Assembly: GCF_018812025.1 (NCBI RefSeq)
Contig: NC_063057.1
Location: 13,599,841-13,663,840, forward strand
DNA length: 64,000 nt
Direction: 5' to 3'
Origin: Megalobrama amblycephala
Taxonomy: Eukaryota; Chordata; Actinopteri; Cypriniformes; Xenocyprididae
Part shown: positions 1-11,752 of the stretch, piece after piece
Layout of the letters: each line of letters opens with the position of its first letter
Position numbering within the stretch: the first letter of the stretch is position 1
Notes under the pieces: generated by a model
What the model was told of the DNA's origin: nothing
Seen by the model: the letters and a program-made list of their open reading frames with translations, nothing else
Database searches by the model: none
Position numbers and translations under genes: made by a program

Positions 1-1234
1 CAAAAACCCTTCACACAAGCCAAAGCCTTATTCAGCAAGAAGGTTATCTAATCTCTCAGATCGAGGGCTGGTTAATTTGGCTGGGATTGGGTTTCGGCCA
101 GGAAGGTCTGCAGTGTTTGGGATGGCAGCGTGTGGACAGTGGAAGAATGAACTGCAGGAGGGCTTGCGAAGCCCCGGTCGAGCCCCGAGAGAGACACATG
201 GAGTGGTCCGACAGATCGCTGGAGGGGCCGGGCGAAGCGGATGGGCATTATCACAACACTAGCTAAACAAATAAGCCACAGGGGATGAGTGTTAGCATGT
301 CTGTTAGCTTTAGCATGATGGAACAAAAGGAGAGTATCTGATCACAGATAGAGAAGGAAAATAATAATAATAAAAAATCTACATGCTAATCAACAGAGTG
401 ACACGGGACTATTAGAGTCCCAATTTAAACTCAAGCAGCAGTTATTAGTCCTAAAGTATATCAGGTTTTATTAATATATGAACAACAATGGTTTTATTAA
501 ATGTTTTTTTCATGATTATAAACTGCTGAATTCCTAAGCCTTGAACAAAACAATATAATTCTCTCCCTTTCATTTCAATATCAATAAAGTGGATTATATT
601 CTTTAAATCCTGATTGGATTACACTGCTAATCTGTGCATCACACAATCATTTGGATTTAATTCCAGTTCAAAGCCATGACTCTGACACCAATTGTACATT
701 TGTTATCTCACCCTCAATGTCACACATTCTAAATACTTCTACTAAATACTTCAGCAACTAAAACTTACAATTACAATTTGTTGCAGACTGTGAAGTCTTT
801 AAATAGAAGAACGTTTAATTTTGGAGTAGAAGTAATCCTGCACATTTCTGCTCCATGTATTGTGCTCTGTGTGACCACAGGTATGCACTAACCACTGCAC
901 AGTCTCAAAACATCCCCCTAGTGGCTATGGACTGTAACAACAGTGGCCAGTCATGTGAGGTTACACAATAAATGATAGTGATTAAATGCAGTCAAGGTTA
1001 AATTACAAAGAACATTGATAGTTAACAGATATTTCTCATAATTTACATCAAGGTCACTGTATTATGCATAATAAAAGTGTTTTTAGTATTACAGTTTTTT
1101 TTTAATTCAGTATATGAATGAAAAAGGATGAAGTTATGTTGCAGCATTACTCATTTGTAACATTTGATATAGAGCAGAGGTTAAAGCATCACCGTCATAG
1201 GGCAGTATAGTAGAGAATGGCAGACTGACTCTAG
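1..1234. other. AT-rich non-coding stretch
   Basis: No gene seen. The longest open frames are 61 to 84 codons and resemble nothing known. The only structure is a short AAT-type simple repeat near 360-376. Reads as intron or intergenic DNA. Confidence 0.6.
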
Positions 1235-1535
1235 TTAAAGGGATAGCTCACACAAAAATGAAAATTCTGTCATCATTTACTCACCCTCAAGTAGTTTCAA
1301 TCCTATATGAATTTCTTTGTTCTGCTGAACACAAAGGAAGATTTACTAACATAGTAGGAAAAATAAATAATATGGGGGGCAACAGTCAATGGGGGGCAAA
1401 ATCTGTTTGGTTACTGACATTCTTCCAAATATCTTCTTTTGTGTTCAGCAAAACAAAGAAATTCATACAGGTTTGGAACTACTTGAGGGTGAGTAAATGA
1501 CAGAATTTTCATTTTTGGGTGAACTATCCCTTTAA
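1235..1535. mobile_element. TTAA-flanked palindromic MITE (piggyBac-like)
   Basis: A 301-bp element whose two ends are long inverted repeats. The left end reads TTAAAGGGATAG and the right end CTATCCCTTTAA. The pairing continues inward through AAAAATGAAAATTCTGTCAT and TTTACTCACCCTCAAGTAG on the left against their complements on the right. TTAA at both borders fits the TTAA target choice of piggyBac-type transposons, but the TTAA could instead belong to the terminal repeat. The short internal frame (1258-1500) is a by-product of the palindrome. From memory this terminal sequence is very common in cyprinid genomes. A diverged relative lies at 55.9 kb. Confidence 0.85.
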
Positions 1536-3500
1536 GATCAGCTAAGGGAACAGCAAACAGAAGGAGAGGTGATAAAGGAAGCCATAACCACAGGAGCTCT
1601 GCAGCTTCATAATGTGGGCAGGACTCTACCCAGCATCCATGGAAACTGCAATTTCCTCTGGTTCAAAACAACTTCATCTTAAACCCTGGTATCAGGCCAG
1701 TGATATGACTAGAGATTAAGACTGATGGTGTAGACCGTTTTCTCAAAAACTGTGGGATGAATTCACTAAAACAGTAAGCGACTCGTGTGTGGTATCCCAA
1801 AACTGCGTCTTATACACTGAAGAGCCTTACTTTTTTACCCTCCAGCTACAGTAACTAATGCATGCATGTAAAACTGGACAAATCTACAAAGCAATTAAAT
1901 CCTGATAATCATTTTTCTTTGAATCTTTTTTTATTTGAATACTTTTAGGTTAGCTTAGAGATTTCTTTAAACTAACTTTATTTAAAAAAACAAACAAAAA
2001 GAATGCAATTCTACCTACTAACACTCAGGAGCATTTATTTATTGATTTGAATGCATAGCAGCTCAAATATTTTCTATTGTGGTACGTTTCAATGCAAAGT
2101 AACACGTCATGTAATCCCCACTCAGTCAAAATCCTTTCAATCGGCACTCCTGTGGTATCCGACTAGTGATGGCTGCCCTTTCAAACTCAGATTCTTATTC
2201 TCTATCTAGCAACTCCCATTGACTTCAGAAAAATCTGCATAAGCATGTAAGCACCCATCTCAGGAGAACACTTTACTTTTGCACCGGCAGGCACAAGGCA
2301 GCCCTTGCTAAGGCCTGCTGTTAACTAAAGCATTTTGCAGAGGAAAAAAAAGTGACAGAACTCTTTACAAACCATAAATTTAACCTTGGCAAAAGCAGTC
2401 TTGTGATCTTTCAGTGAGCTTTTCTTCCACAAGCTGCAGTCGCTTGGGAGGTGTTCATTCTGTTTCCTTTAAAATGAGCGTGAGATAGCCCACACTCTCC
2501 ATTCGTGAGGGCAACAGCAGTGCCACGAATACACCACTCACACAGAGCAGAAGTCTGTTCGCCATGGCACATGGGATGCTTCTGGTTGCCCATTACATTA
2601 CAGCTCAAAATGAGCCGACACTGATATAGAACAAAGTTGAGAAGAGGCACTGAGTCACTGAAGAGCTGTGACAAAAGAAAACTACAAATAACTTCAACAG
2701 AGCATTAGCTGCAACGGTGCACATCTGACAATACAAACTCGTTGGACACCAGACACCAGGCAGTGTTTAAGTGAAGGCGACTACGATTAAGGCGGTGTGC
2801 TGACGCTCCCTCGAGAGTTCCTTTAGAAGCAAGAGCTACTCTGATGCACAGATATTGATCTATGACATTTAAACCCCAACTATAACAAAAATAGAGCTGC
2901 ACGTGTCGACATCTGTAAGCAGATCGGCCTTGCTACCGTGAGTGATTCTGTGTCAAGACGTTGAGCGATTGTTTTCTGTTTTTTTTTTTTTTTGAGTCAA
3001 ATCCCCTGAGAGGGTTTGAGATAGAACCTGCACATCAGCAGTCTTAACGCACTGGGAGATCTTGACGTGTTCCAGCCTGCTATAGTCAAGGAAAGTGGAA
3101 CGAAAGGTTTGCTTTGTTTTCGATGCCTCCATTGGCTGACTCGGAGTGTGCTGTAGTAAACAGCGAGAGTGGGTGGACTGGGAAGTCTCTTAATGTCAAT
3201 CAATGCTGAAAGAAACCTGCAAATTCCCATTTTGCAACATCGATACTTAGCTGAAGGCGACTGGTTTTGCAAAAGGAACTTGAATGGGCTGACGCTAAGC
3301 TGGGGAATTAAAGACGATCATGTCCTGAAAGCCATTGTCTGCCGTCATGGTGAGCACTAAGTATTAGGCAATAAAAAAATGAGATGATTTCAGTGGGGAA
3401 TAAAGACTTTGGTGGTCAGGGTCTCTAGACTGCAGATAACAAATTCAGGGCCAAATTCACTAGTGCCTGTGGAGTGATATATTAAACATCAACATTTCTT
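1536..3500. other. Non-coding stretch
   Basis: No gene supported. It holds a run of 15 T at 2979-2993. The part from about 3000 to 3360 is less AT-rich and has a plus-strand open frame that runs into a donor-like GGTGAGC at 3349-3355. No acceptor or family match supports an exon, so this is at most a candidate conserved element. Confidence 0.5.
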
Positions 3501-3588
3501 ACATTTACATTTATTCATTTAGCTTACAAATGAGGGAAAATATATGTGTTTTCCCTCATTTGTAAGCTAAGTGAATAAATGCAAATAT
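3501..3588. repeat. 40-bp-arm inverted repeat (hairpin)
   Basis: The left arm (3501-3540) and right arm (3549-3588) are reverse complements at 37 of 40 positions, separated by an 8-base loop TATATGTG. The innermost 22 pairs (arm core CTTACAAATGAGGGAAAA) are perfect. The arms contain ACATTTACATTTATTCATTT, a string I recall from dispersed fish transposons. The element could be a solo foldback MITE or two fused ends of a larger element. Flanks share a TAAACAT string (left near 3483, right near 3593), so a target duplication is possible. Confidence 0.85.
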
Positions 3589-6283
3589 ATAATAAACATT
3601 CAATGCTGTAGAACTTGAAGATGAAGAATGTGTATCAAATCCCTCTGCAGTTGTGCAAAACTGAAAAGTTTACAGTTCAGAGTTTTTCATTTCAGTGCAT
3701 AGGGCGCTATTGCCAGCTGCAAACTAATTTTGAGGGTCTGTTTGCATAATTCCTTTAGTGCACTAGATGCTTAAAAAGACATAGATTGAGCATGCAAATA
3801 CTGCCAAAAGTGCCAGTGCCAAACAATCGCAACTTGTACATGCACAAGTGCAAAGACTAAAAGGGACTCTGTTAGCAAAAAACACACCAAACCATCAGAC
3901 TGCTTCATTATCAGGAAGCGCCGCAGCCAGGCAACTGGTCCTTCTAATATGGCATTTCTGTCACTAACGAGTGAACGAGACATGGACCTGTTCCGCTCCA
4001 AACACGTCGTGCCCAGCAAGACGCCGTGTTCACAAGAGAGAAAGGCTTTGTTTTGGTTGCCGGGTTATGAGATTGAGGTTGTTGAAAAGCTCTGATCCGC
4101 AAAACACGTGTGCGTGCATGCGTGTACAAAGCCAGGCCCCGGTGTCTCAGGGAGCTCACAGGCAGAACCCTGCGGAGGAGAGACCTAATCAGATTTCCTG
4201 ATCCGTTTGTCCCTCCGGTTTCTTCTTTGCAATCAGCGGATCGGTACCGCGGCAGGATTTTAATTACCAGGGCTCTAACAGTGCGGCACAAACCCGCTCT
4301 GACACACTGATTGCGGCAATGTCATCGCCAGCCAAATTAACTTTACTCTTCAACAACAGGCCTCCAAATAAGCTTAAAGCTTTTAAACACACCAGCTCAA
4401 GACCAACATAGTCTGAACTTAAATTGGCTTAAAAACTTTTACATTCATTTTCTCATTTAACGCTCCGTAACACACTGTAGGACATGAATACACAATTTAA
4501 GGACACAATTTAAGCCATTGTTTCCCTGCTCGTAATATAGTTAACCTTTATGTAATTGCGTTGAACTCTCAGTCGGTTTGCATGAACTTCGAATCTTGGC
4601 ATATTTTCTCTTTTAGCGATGCCGAAAATGTAAAAATGTCCCCGTTCTGCTTGAGGAAGGTGTGTTTTATATGCAGGGCTTGCTCTGGCTGCAGGGAGGA
4701 TGGAAGTGATATTAGCAGGCCGAAAGTTTCTCCGTCACCTCTCTTACCCTGCAGTCCCGCAGAGAAGAGAGCTGGGATCACACTGCTGTAACTGTTAAAA
4801 ACCCATCGCGATGGGAAGGAAAGAGAGAGAGAGGGAGATATTACCCACGGGAGTCTGGTGGGGAAATGTTGCGAGCACGTCCATCTTATTTCTCCTCTCT
4901 GCAGTCTTTCCACGGGACTACTGGAGGAGACGATACCGTGCATACAAAAACAGGGGCCTAAAGTTGGAGATCCAAACTGTGAAGTTGCATGTGTACATGC
5001 AAAAGTTTTAACACTTAACTGAATTTTTGTTTTGCTTGATTGTTAAACCTTTTTCTTTTCTATTCTATTTCCAATTTTATTCCATATCTTTCCATATCTA
5101 TTATTTGTTTTAAAAAAACAACAACAACAACAGCAGAAAACACACACAATACTCGACAAGGAAACATGGCAAACATGAGGGCTTAGACGGGAAAACACAT
5201 GACAAGTTGGAACTAAAGAGCATGAACCAATGAAAAAACAGAACTGATAACAAGATGACAAGACAAACCAATGAAAACAAGACATATGTAAAAGGAAGAT
5301 TATATAATATAAAGAATATATGTTATTACTTTTTTACTTGATTACGTCCCGAGACATGACACGTGATTTAAAGTCAATTTTTAGAAGATTTATCCCTTTA
5401 TTTGTTATTGACACACATATAAATTGTGGCCACATATTTTATGAAACTAAAAAAACAAAAATGTGTTTTCATTTTAATATTGTGGGATAAGTATTTTAAG
5501 CTCAAACACTTCCCTGCAGATCGAAGGTTATTTTGGCCGCGGAGGGAAGTAAAGGGGACGGGTGTCTGCAGGGCGGCCCCTCTCTCCTCCTGTGTGACAG
5601 ACAGGACTCCCCTCTCACTCTCTCTCCAGGGTGTCTACGAGTCTGACCTTTCATCCGTCTATCTTTCCCCTCTTTCTCTCTACTTTTATCACCCATGCTT
5701 TCTCCTCTCACCCACTCTTCTTCAGCTCTCTCCCTTCCATTTCCATTTCTCTTGCCTCACGTCACTCATGATTTCGCCATCTCTTCACTCATTCCCATCA
5801 GCCCCTTAAAACACAACTCATGCATCAATTTCCACAGAATTCCTCTCCCATACTCATCTCTCTCATGCTCTCCCACTGGGTGTTCCTGGTTTAATCTGAG
5901 GTTAGATGTGACCTCTGGGCCACATGCTGTTTCTTCTCCATTTTCTATTCTATCCCTCTTTCGGGGATCTTTCTCTTATATCAGAGAGGAATCATTCTCT
6001 CAGTGTATTCAGTCTGAGAGGAGGCCTCATGGCCTGTGGCTGCTCTGAGTAGAGCTGGATCTTTTTTCCCCTTCACCCTTATGTTTGAGAGGCAGACATC
6101 TCACTGTGGCTCTTCAGTCACGAGCAGCGATGTCTCTGGGCTAATGCTTGACCAGCACACGCTCTCAGACTCCTCCACATCCATCAAAGAGAAAAACACA
6201 GCACACACACATTGTTTCTTGAGTAATGCTTTGTTTATGTTGCATTGCCCAAAATGCACTTATCTGAAAGGCCAGTCACACTT
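3589..6283. other. Non-coding stretch with possible conserved block
   Basis: No gene supported. About 4140-4380 is a higher-complexity, CpG-containing block with a homeodomain-type TTTTAATTAC core near 4258. A CAA-type simple repeat lies near 5117-5135. From about 5570 to 5990 the plus strand is strongly pyrimidine-rich (CTCTCT, TTTCCC blocks), which explains the overlapping open frames there. The frames show no recognisable domain. Confidence 0.5.
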
Positions 6284-6400
6284 TAGTTTAGGGTCCAGTT
6301 CTCATTATTAAAAAACTATTAGCTACTACTTTTGCCTCAATAAACTCCTAATTACTGCCTATTAATAATGAGTAAGGTAGTTGTTAAGTTTAGGTATTCA
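6284..6400 (+). repeat. Dispersed repeat, CACACTTTAG family, copy 1
   Basis: Starts near CACACTTTAGTTTAGGGTCC and runs through ACTTTTGCCTCAATAAACTC and CTAATTACTGCCTATTAATA. A second, diverged copy in the same orientation is at 45721-45820, sharing these blocks in the same order. No terminal inverted partner was found in the window, so this is probably one end of a larger DNA transposon. Confidence 0.75.
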
Positions 6401-7532
6401 AGTTTTAACCAACGTGTATTTTACTAGATTTTTGGAAAATGAATAGTTGCATTATAAGATATGCAACACCCACTTTTCACAATTCAATCAATTCCTAATT
6501 GATAAAATCAAGCATCGCTCCAACATTTTCTTGTTCGGAAATGCGTCACATTGTAGAATTGAAATGGTTTGTGAGTGCCATGTTGATTTGAATCTGTTTG
6601 GTTATGTGGAAAAACTTGGCAGTCCCTAACATGGACTTATTCCGCATACATCTTTAAAAACCCTCCACTATTATCGCTTTCACCGTGTATTATTTTCAGC
6701 CGTCAATACGGCCATTTATTATTTAATACAGCTCTTTCTCTCACTCCAGCTCCTCATTATAGTCACTGCAGGGTGGAGAGACAGACGGGGCGTCACTGGA
6801 ATTTTTAAATGAAGTAATTTATCTGAAACAAATACCTGCAGAAGGGAGACAAACCTATTTTCCACCAGCCCTGTTTTTTCCAGCTGGGAAATAAAAACAA
6901 TTATTTCTGCACTCTTCCTATTTTATCTTATTCACACACATATGCCCAGTGGCCACAAACACACACACACACACACACACACACAGGCTGGGAAACGTAT
7001 AGTAGGTGTCCGTGTGTGGTATGGGTCAAGGCTACTCAAACTAACTTGGCAAAGTGACTCGACAAAGTTAAGAAAATTTAACTTTACACAAATGAGCTGC
7101 AAACATGATACAGTGACTTCCAAAGAGAGCTAATGCGATCCATCTACTTGAGATGTTTTGTTAGAAATGTCTCTGTATACCTTTGCTAATCGCTGTCAGT
7201 GTGAACGGAGCTTGATACTGGCTGCATATAGTGAATTAGCCAACATTAACCATGTTTATTTTGCACAAATGTTTTTTATTTTCCACATATAAGGTACATT
7301 CACCACGAATAATGAACCCTTTAAGATGATGCAAAAGAGAGAGAGGAGAAGGTGTGTGTCCAAACACCTGTGAGAGTTTTTGGAACTGGCGATGAGACAT
7401 ATGGTAGATGGGAATTTTGCTGGCTTTGAAGTGAGAAAAATAGGGAGAGGAAAGGAAAGGAGAAAGGACAGACCATCTCTCAAAGAGTGAAACTGTACAT
7501 CTTCTGACCAAATAAAAACAAACGATTTTGCG
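6401..7532. other. Non-coding stretch
   Basis: No gene seen. Apart from the CA microsatellite at 6959-6985 it is ordinary AT-rich sequence. The 132-codon minus-strand frame at 7236-7634 overlaps the start of the next repeat and has no domain. Confidence 0.5.
6959..6985. repeat. (CA)n microsatellite
   Basis: An uninterrupted AC run of 13 to 14 units. Confidence 0.97.
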
Positions 7533-8922
7533 TACACTACCTTTTAAAAGTTTGGTGTCAGTAAGGCTCTTCACCAAGGCTGCATTTATTTGATCAAAAA
7601 TACAGTAAAAACAGTAATATTGTGAAATATACAATTTAAACTGTTGTCTGATTTAATGCATTTTAAATTTATAATTTAATTAAGTAATTAAGTAATTTAT
7701 TCCTCTGATTTTTTTTAATTTTCAGCATCATTACTCCAGTCTTCAGTGTCACATGATCCTTCAGAAATCATTCTAATATGCTTATTTGGTGCTCAAGAGA
7801 TATTTCTTATTATTATTAATGTTAAAAACAGCTGTGCTGCTTAATATTTTTGTGGACAGTTTTTTTTTTTTTTTTTTCAGGATTCTTTGATGAATAGAAA
7901 GTAAAAAAAAAAAATCTTTTGTAACATTACAAATGTCTTCACTGTCACTTGTGATCAATTTAATGTGTCTTAAAAAACATTACTTAAAGGTGCCCTAGAT
8001 TCACAAAATGGATTTTCCTCAGCATAGTTAAATAAAAAGAGTTCAGTACATGGAAAAGACATACATTGAGTCTCAAACTCCATTGTTTCCTCCTCCTTAT
8101 ATAAATCTCATTTGTTTAAACAACCTCCGAAGAACAGTACGGGGTGAATGCCCCAATATTTGCATAATGCCAGCCCATGTTCCCAACATTATAAAAGGCA
8201 TTAGACAAGGGCAGGACATCTGGATGTGCACAGCTAAATCAACAGACTAGGTAAGCAAGCAAGAACAATAGCAAAAAATGGCAGATGGAGCAATAATAAC
8301 TGACATGATATTTTTAGTGATATTTGTAAATTGTCTTTCTAAATGTTTCGTTAGCATGTTGCTAATGTACTGTTAAATGTGGTTATAGTTACCATCGTTT
8401 CTTACTGTATTCACGGAGACAAGAGCCGTCGCTATTGTCATTTTTAATCACTTGCAGTCTGTATAATTCATAAACACAACTTCATTCTTTATAAATCTCT
8501 CCAACAGTGTAGCATTAGCCGTTAGCCACGGAGGACAGCCTCAAATTCACTCAGAATAAAACGTTAACATCCAAATAAATACTTTACTCACATAATTCGA
8601 AGCATGCATACAGCATGCATGACGAACATCTTGTAAAGATCCATTTGAGGGTTATATTAGCTGTGTGAACTTTGTAAATGCGCTGTAATATAGTCGACAG
8701 CTCATGTGGCAGGGAACACGTGAATTAAAGGGGCGGCGCTGCCTAAATCAGTGCATTGTTAATGATGCCCCAAAATAGGCAGTTAAAAAAATGAATAAAA
8801 AAAAAAATCTATGGGGTATTTTGAGCTGAAACTTCACAGACAGATTCAGGAGACACCTTAGACTTATCTTACATCTTGTGAAAAAGCATTCTTGGGCACC
8901 TTTAACTTTTGAACGTTATGTG
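7533..8922 (+). mobile_element. TACACTACC-ended DNA element, split by an insertion
   Basis: The left end at 7533 reads TACACTACCTTTTAAAAGTT. The body carries blocks such as AAGGCTGCATTTATTTGATC, GTCTTCAGTGTCACATGATC and GATTCTTTGATGAATAGAAA. At 7984 a second element interrupts it. Immediately after that element, 8904-8922 reads AACTTTTGAACGTTATGTG, a decayed complement of the left end. The two outer parts are therefore one element with terminal inverted repeats of about 20 bp. Other copies in the window: 20600-20966 (reverse), 45549-45710 and 51237-51345 (fragments). It has no coding capacity. I recall it as a common cyprinid repeat but do not give it a superfamily name. Confidence 0.85.
7984..8905 (+). 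mobile_element. TTAA-flanked AGGTGCCC element (nested)
   Basis: Begins TTAAAGGTGCCCTAGATTC and ends TTCTTGGGCACCTTTAA. The termini AGGTGCCC and GGGCACCT are inverted, and TTAA lies on both sides, as with piggyBac-type insertion. The 922-bp interior includes a 66-codon frame at 8050-8250, but no transposase signature is seen, so it is non-autonomous. It sits inside the element spanning 7533-8922 and is therefore the younger of the two. From memory it matches a high-copy cyprinid repeat. Confidence 0.9.
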
Positions 8923-9732
8923 TGAGCACACTTTGTCAAAACAGGTGACTTGCATGAGCAAAGGCTCACAAAATGCATTCTGAAATACACCCAAACGATA
9001 GAGTGACAAACAAAGCTATCCTGTAACAATAATTCCCTTTCTCTCTGTCTGTAGTGTCTGGCAGGCTGAGGCTGTGGTAGACCAGATGCTGATACAGTTA
9101 CATAGAGACATTTCTTTCTCAGGGATCTATGGTCTTTGGCAGTAAAAAGAGGCCATTGTTTGAACTGCTAGGGGTTTGGGGTTGTTCGGATAGCTGCTAC
9201 TGCAGCAGGTTAACAGCATTCAAATCTCTCAGTATGACTGAGGAACTTTATAATGAGATTATTTTTTTCTTAGAGACAGGGAAAAAAAAAAAACATTAAA
9301 TCAAATTAATCTTTCTTAGTGGTCCTTGATGTAAATTATCCATCTTTTCAGAAAAGTCGATTTATTTACTTAATATATTTTTCTACAAAATGTAATAACT
9401 TTCAATGCCTAATACACGGTAATTATAATCAGCATTTCTCCCCTTCCAAAAGTAATAAGTACTTAATTCACAGACATAATTCAGATATCAAGGCTTAAAA
9501 GTATCTATTTTACTAGCTACAAAGTTGTATTGTGTACTTATGGAAGTTACAAATGCCATTTGAAGTGAAAAGATATACTCGCAGGGCATTCTGAACTGTT
9601 TTAAAAAGCTCAGGGATGATTCAAGGATGCATTCACATGCAGTTGATACCTGTGGGCTGATTAACTGAAAAAGCGATGCTGATAGACTCCTGCAGAGTAT
9701 GTCAGTCTCTCTGCCGTACCACATACACACAC

Positions 9733-9853
9733 CTGACACTTTCCCCTGTCTGAGCTTCATGCGGCACTTCAGCAAATGATAGACGCTCCGACAGCTAAAA
9801 CAACAGGTCTGATTCCCCTCTTGCACACACACCCCACAATTACGACGGCAGAC
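9733..9853 (-). CDS. Possible cysteine-rich exon, PHD-like spacing (weak)
   Basis: On the minus strand the sequence TGTCTGTTTCAG, a good acceptor, precedes an open frame. The frame ends 121 nt later at a TCAG/GTGTGT donor-like site. The 40 codons contain CGVC, then CCFSC, then VYHLLKC. The spacing C-x2-C-x8-C-x2-C-x4-H-x3-C is close to the first six ligands of a PHD finger (normally H-x2-C), and the remaining two ligands would have to lie in another exon. The frame is also open well beyond both borders (9488-9874), so the borders are not forced. No partner exon was found on this strand. Chance occurrence is quite possible, and I do not assign a gene. Confidence 0.15.
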
Positions 9854-10737
9854 CTGAAACAGACATAATGTCACTCAGCTAACAAGCCAGTGGGACAGAA
9901 GAGCAGAGTGACAAGACAGGTAAAGACTGTGTGTCTTCATTTGAAAGTCTGTTAAATGCAGGGACCGATAATAGCATCGCTTCAGTATGGCACAATCAAA
10001 AAACTAAACGTCCAGGCTTGTCTAATACATGAGGATCTAGACTACAATTAAAAAGTTTGCAGGTTCATAAAGGTTTCACTAAGAAGTTGGACAAGAATTG
10101 ACACCACATTGAAGTGAGTCAATGCTAATGAATGGATATTTTAAGAGATTGAATCATTCTTGTTCACCTTCCCTTTTGATGTGCTTCATCTGGTCTTGAG
10201 TAATAGTAATAGATCTATAAATATAGTAAGTATAATAAAGGATAAGACTTGTTTCACTGAAGAACAACTGTTTTTGAGCGAATGATTTAATCACTTATTC
10301 CTACAGAAAAAAAATATGCTGGTCATTATTTGAATATTACAATAATGTAATCTACAGAAAGATTCCCTGAACAAATCATTGAATTAAACAGAATTAATCT
10401 TTTTGGTTAGCTGAATCAAAAAATGTGTTTTTAAATTGCATTAGATATAAAATGTCCACTTATCAGTAAGAATGAAACAGATTTTGAAATAGAAAATGTC
10501 AGACAAAGTCAGGAGTGTGACAGCACTCTTTATCCTTTCAGGGAGCAGAGAGAGGGGTGAAAGGGAGGATGAAAGAGGGATGAGTGAAAACAGTCCTTAA
10601 AGGTGTGAATAATGCATGAAGAGCCAAGGCCAGACGAGAAACAGTCATCAGACCAGAACCCGATCGCTGATCCAGTTACCACTGAGCCGTCCCTAAAGCC
10701 CTGAAGTCTGCCTCTCTCTCATTTCTGTCTTGCTAAA

Positions 10738-10759
10738 ACACACACACACACACACACAC
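10738..10759. repeat. (CA)n microsatellite
   Basis: An uninterrupted CA run of about 11 units after AAA. Confidence 0.95.
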
Positions 10760-11015
10760 TCTAACATAGAGAAAGTGAGGTGAATTGATTCTGGATCAGT
10801 GTGTAATCAGTGTAATAAAATGAGAATTATTTAAAATGACTGTAGGTTGATTGGTCCGCACCATCCAATCATATTTTGTGTGAGAAAAATCTCTTGAGCA
10901 GTTCACTCAGAATTTGTTCTAGCATTCAAAAACAGCTAGACAGTGCAACAGAATAAAACAGAATGCAGATGTCTTATTGCATATTTTCTAAAACATGAAT
11001 GTCTTTTAACTTCAG

Positions 11016-11138
11016 ATGGTGTCTAAAAAACTGAGACATCACAAAGACATGGTCAAAGACTTTCTTCTAGAGTATGTTTACAAAGAAAAAAGAACTGCAG
11101 ATGGATACAAGATCATATCGCGAATGGATCTTTATTTG
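11016..11138 (+). CDS. Candidate internal exon, unassigned protein
   Basis: A 123-nt segment (41 codons, phase 0 at both ends) is preceded by a pyrimidine-rich acceptor CTTTTAACTTCAG and followed by the strong donor GTGAGC at 11139. It is open in one frame only, since both other plus frames hit stops within the first 18 bases. The peptide is charged and looks globular: it begins MVSKKLRHHKDMVKDFLLEY and continues through VYKEKRTADGYKI to a final SRMDLYL. An in-frame stop just upstream (TGA near 10995) means it is either an internal exon or begins at its own ATG. Past the donor the frame reads on into a Cys/Phe/His-rich stretch with no protein character, which supports the splice site. I do not recognise the family and found no neighbouring exon in the window, which would fit flanking introns larger than the window. 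It could still be a chance frame. Confidence 0.4.
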
Positions 11139-11726
11139 GTGAGCTACTTTTTTCTATGTTTGTTGACGTGCTGCACTGTACATCATTTTAATTTCTCACA
11201 TTACCACATTTTCACATCTGGAAATGTGATAGCCACTTCACAACAAAGACTTTCGATCACACATAAAACCAATCTAACGTTCCAGCAGGCATGCAATAAA
11301 TCAAATTACCATAATTCATATTTCACACATGCAGTTTCTGAGAATGTTCTCCGGTAAATAATACTGTAGTAGATGACAGAAAGATGACTTGTTTCTTTAA
11401 ACAACATTCACCTGTCATCAACAATCCACTGCCTTAACAACTTAAATTAAAAGCTATACCTATTAAACCTATTAAAATCAAAAGCATCAATTACTAATTT
11501 TTAACATTAACAAACATTATTATATAATGATTAACACTCATTAGGTAATGCATATTATATTGCCACAAAAATTCAGATGTGTTCATATTTATTTAAAAAT
11601 TAAATGAACAAGTGATCTGTTTGATACCGTTTCTAAATGACTAAATCTAACATATAGTGAGGTTTATGCTAAAACCAAAGAAAAGTTAACAATGGGTTAA
11701 AAAAATAATAATCAAGAAATAAAACT

Positions 11727-11752
11727 CCATCCATCCATCCATCCATCCATCC
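11727..11752. repeat. (CCAT)n microsatellite
   Basis: Six and a half tandem CCAT units. Confidence 0.97.

Larger units (their letters stand above)
8923..11015. other. Mostly non-coding stretch
   Basis: Contains the weak minus-strand exon candidate 9733-9853, a CA microsatellite at 10738-10759 and a short A run near 9281-9292. Nothing else is recognised. Confidence 0.5.

Noticed and set aside
3169..3360. Frame ending at a GTGAGC donor-like site
   Set aside because: No credible acceptor or family match; kept only as a possible conserved block.
11727..11752. Short direct repeats considered as a CRISPR-like array
   Set aside because: A simple CCAT microsatellite with no spacers, in a vertebrate genome.
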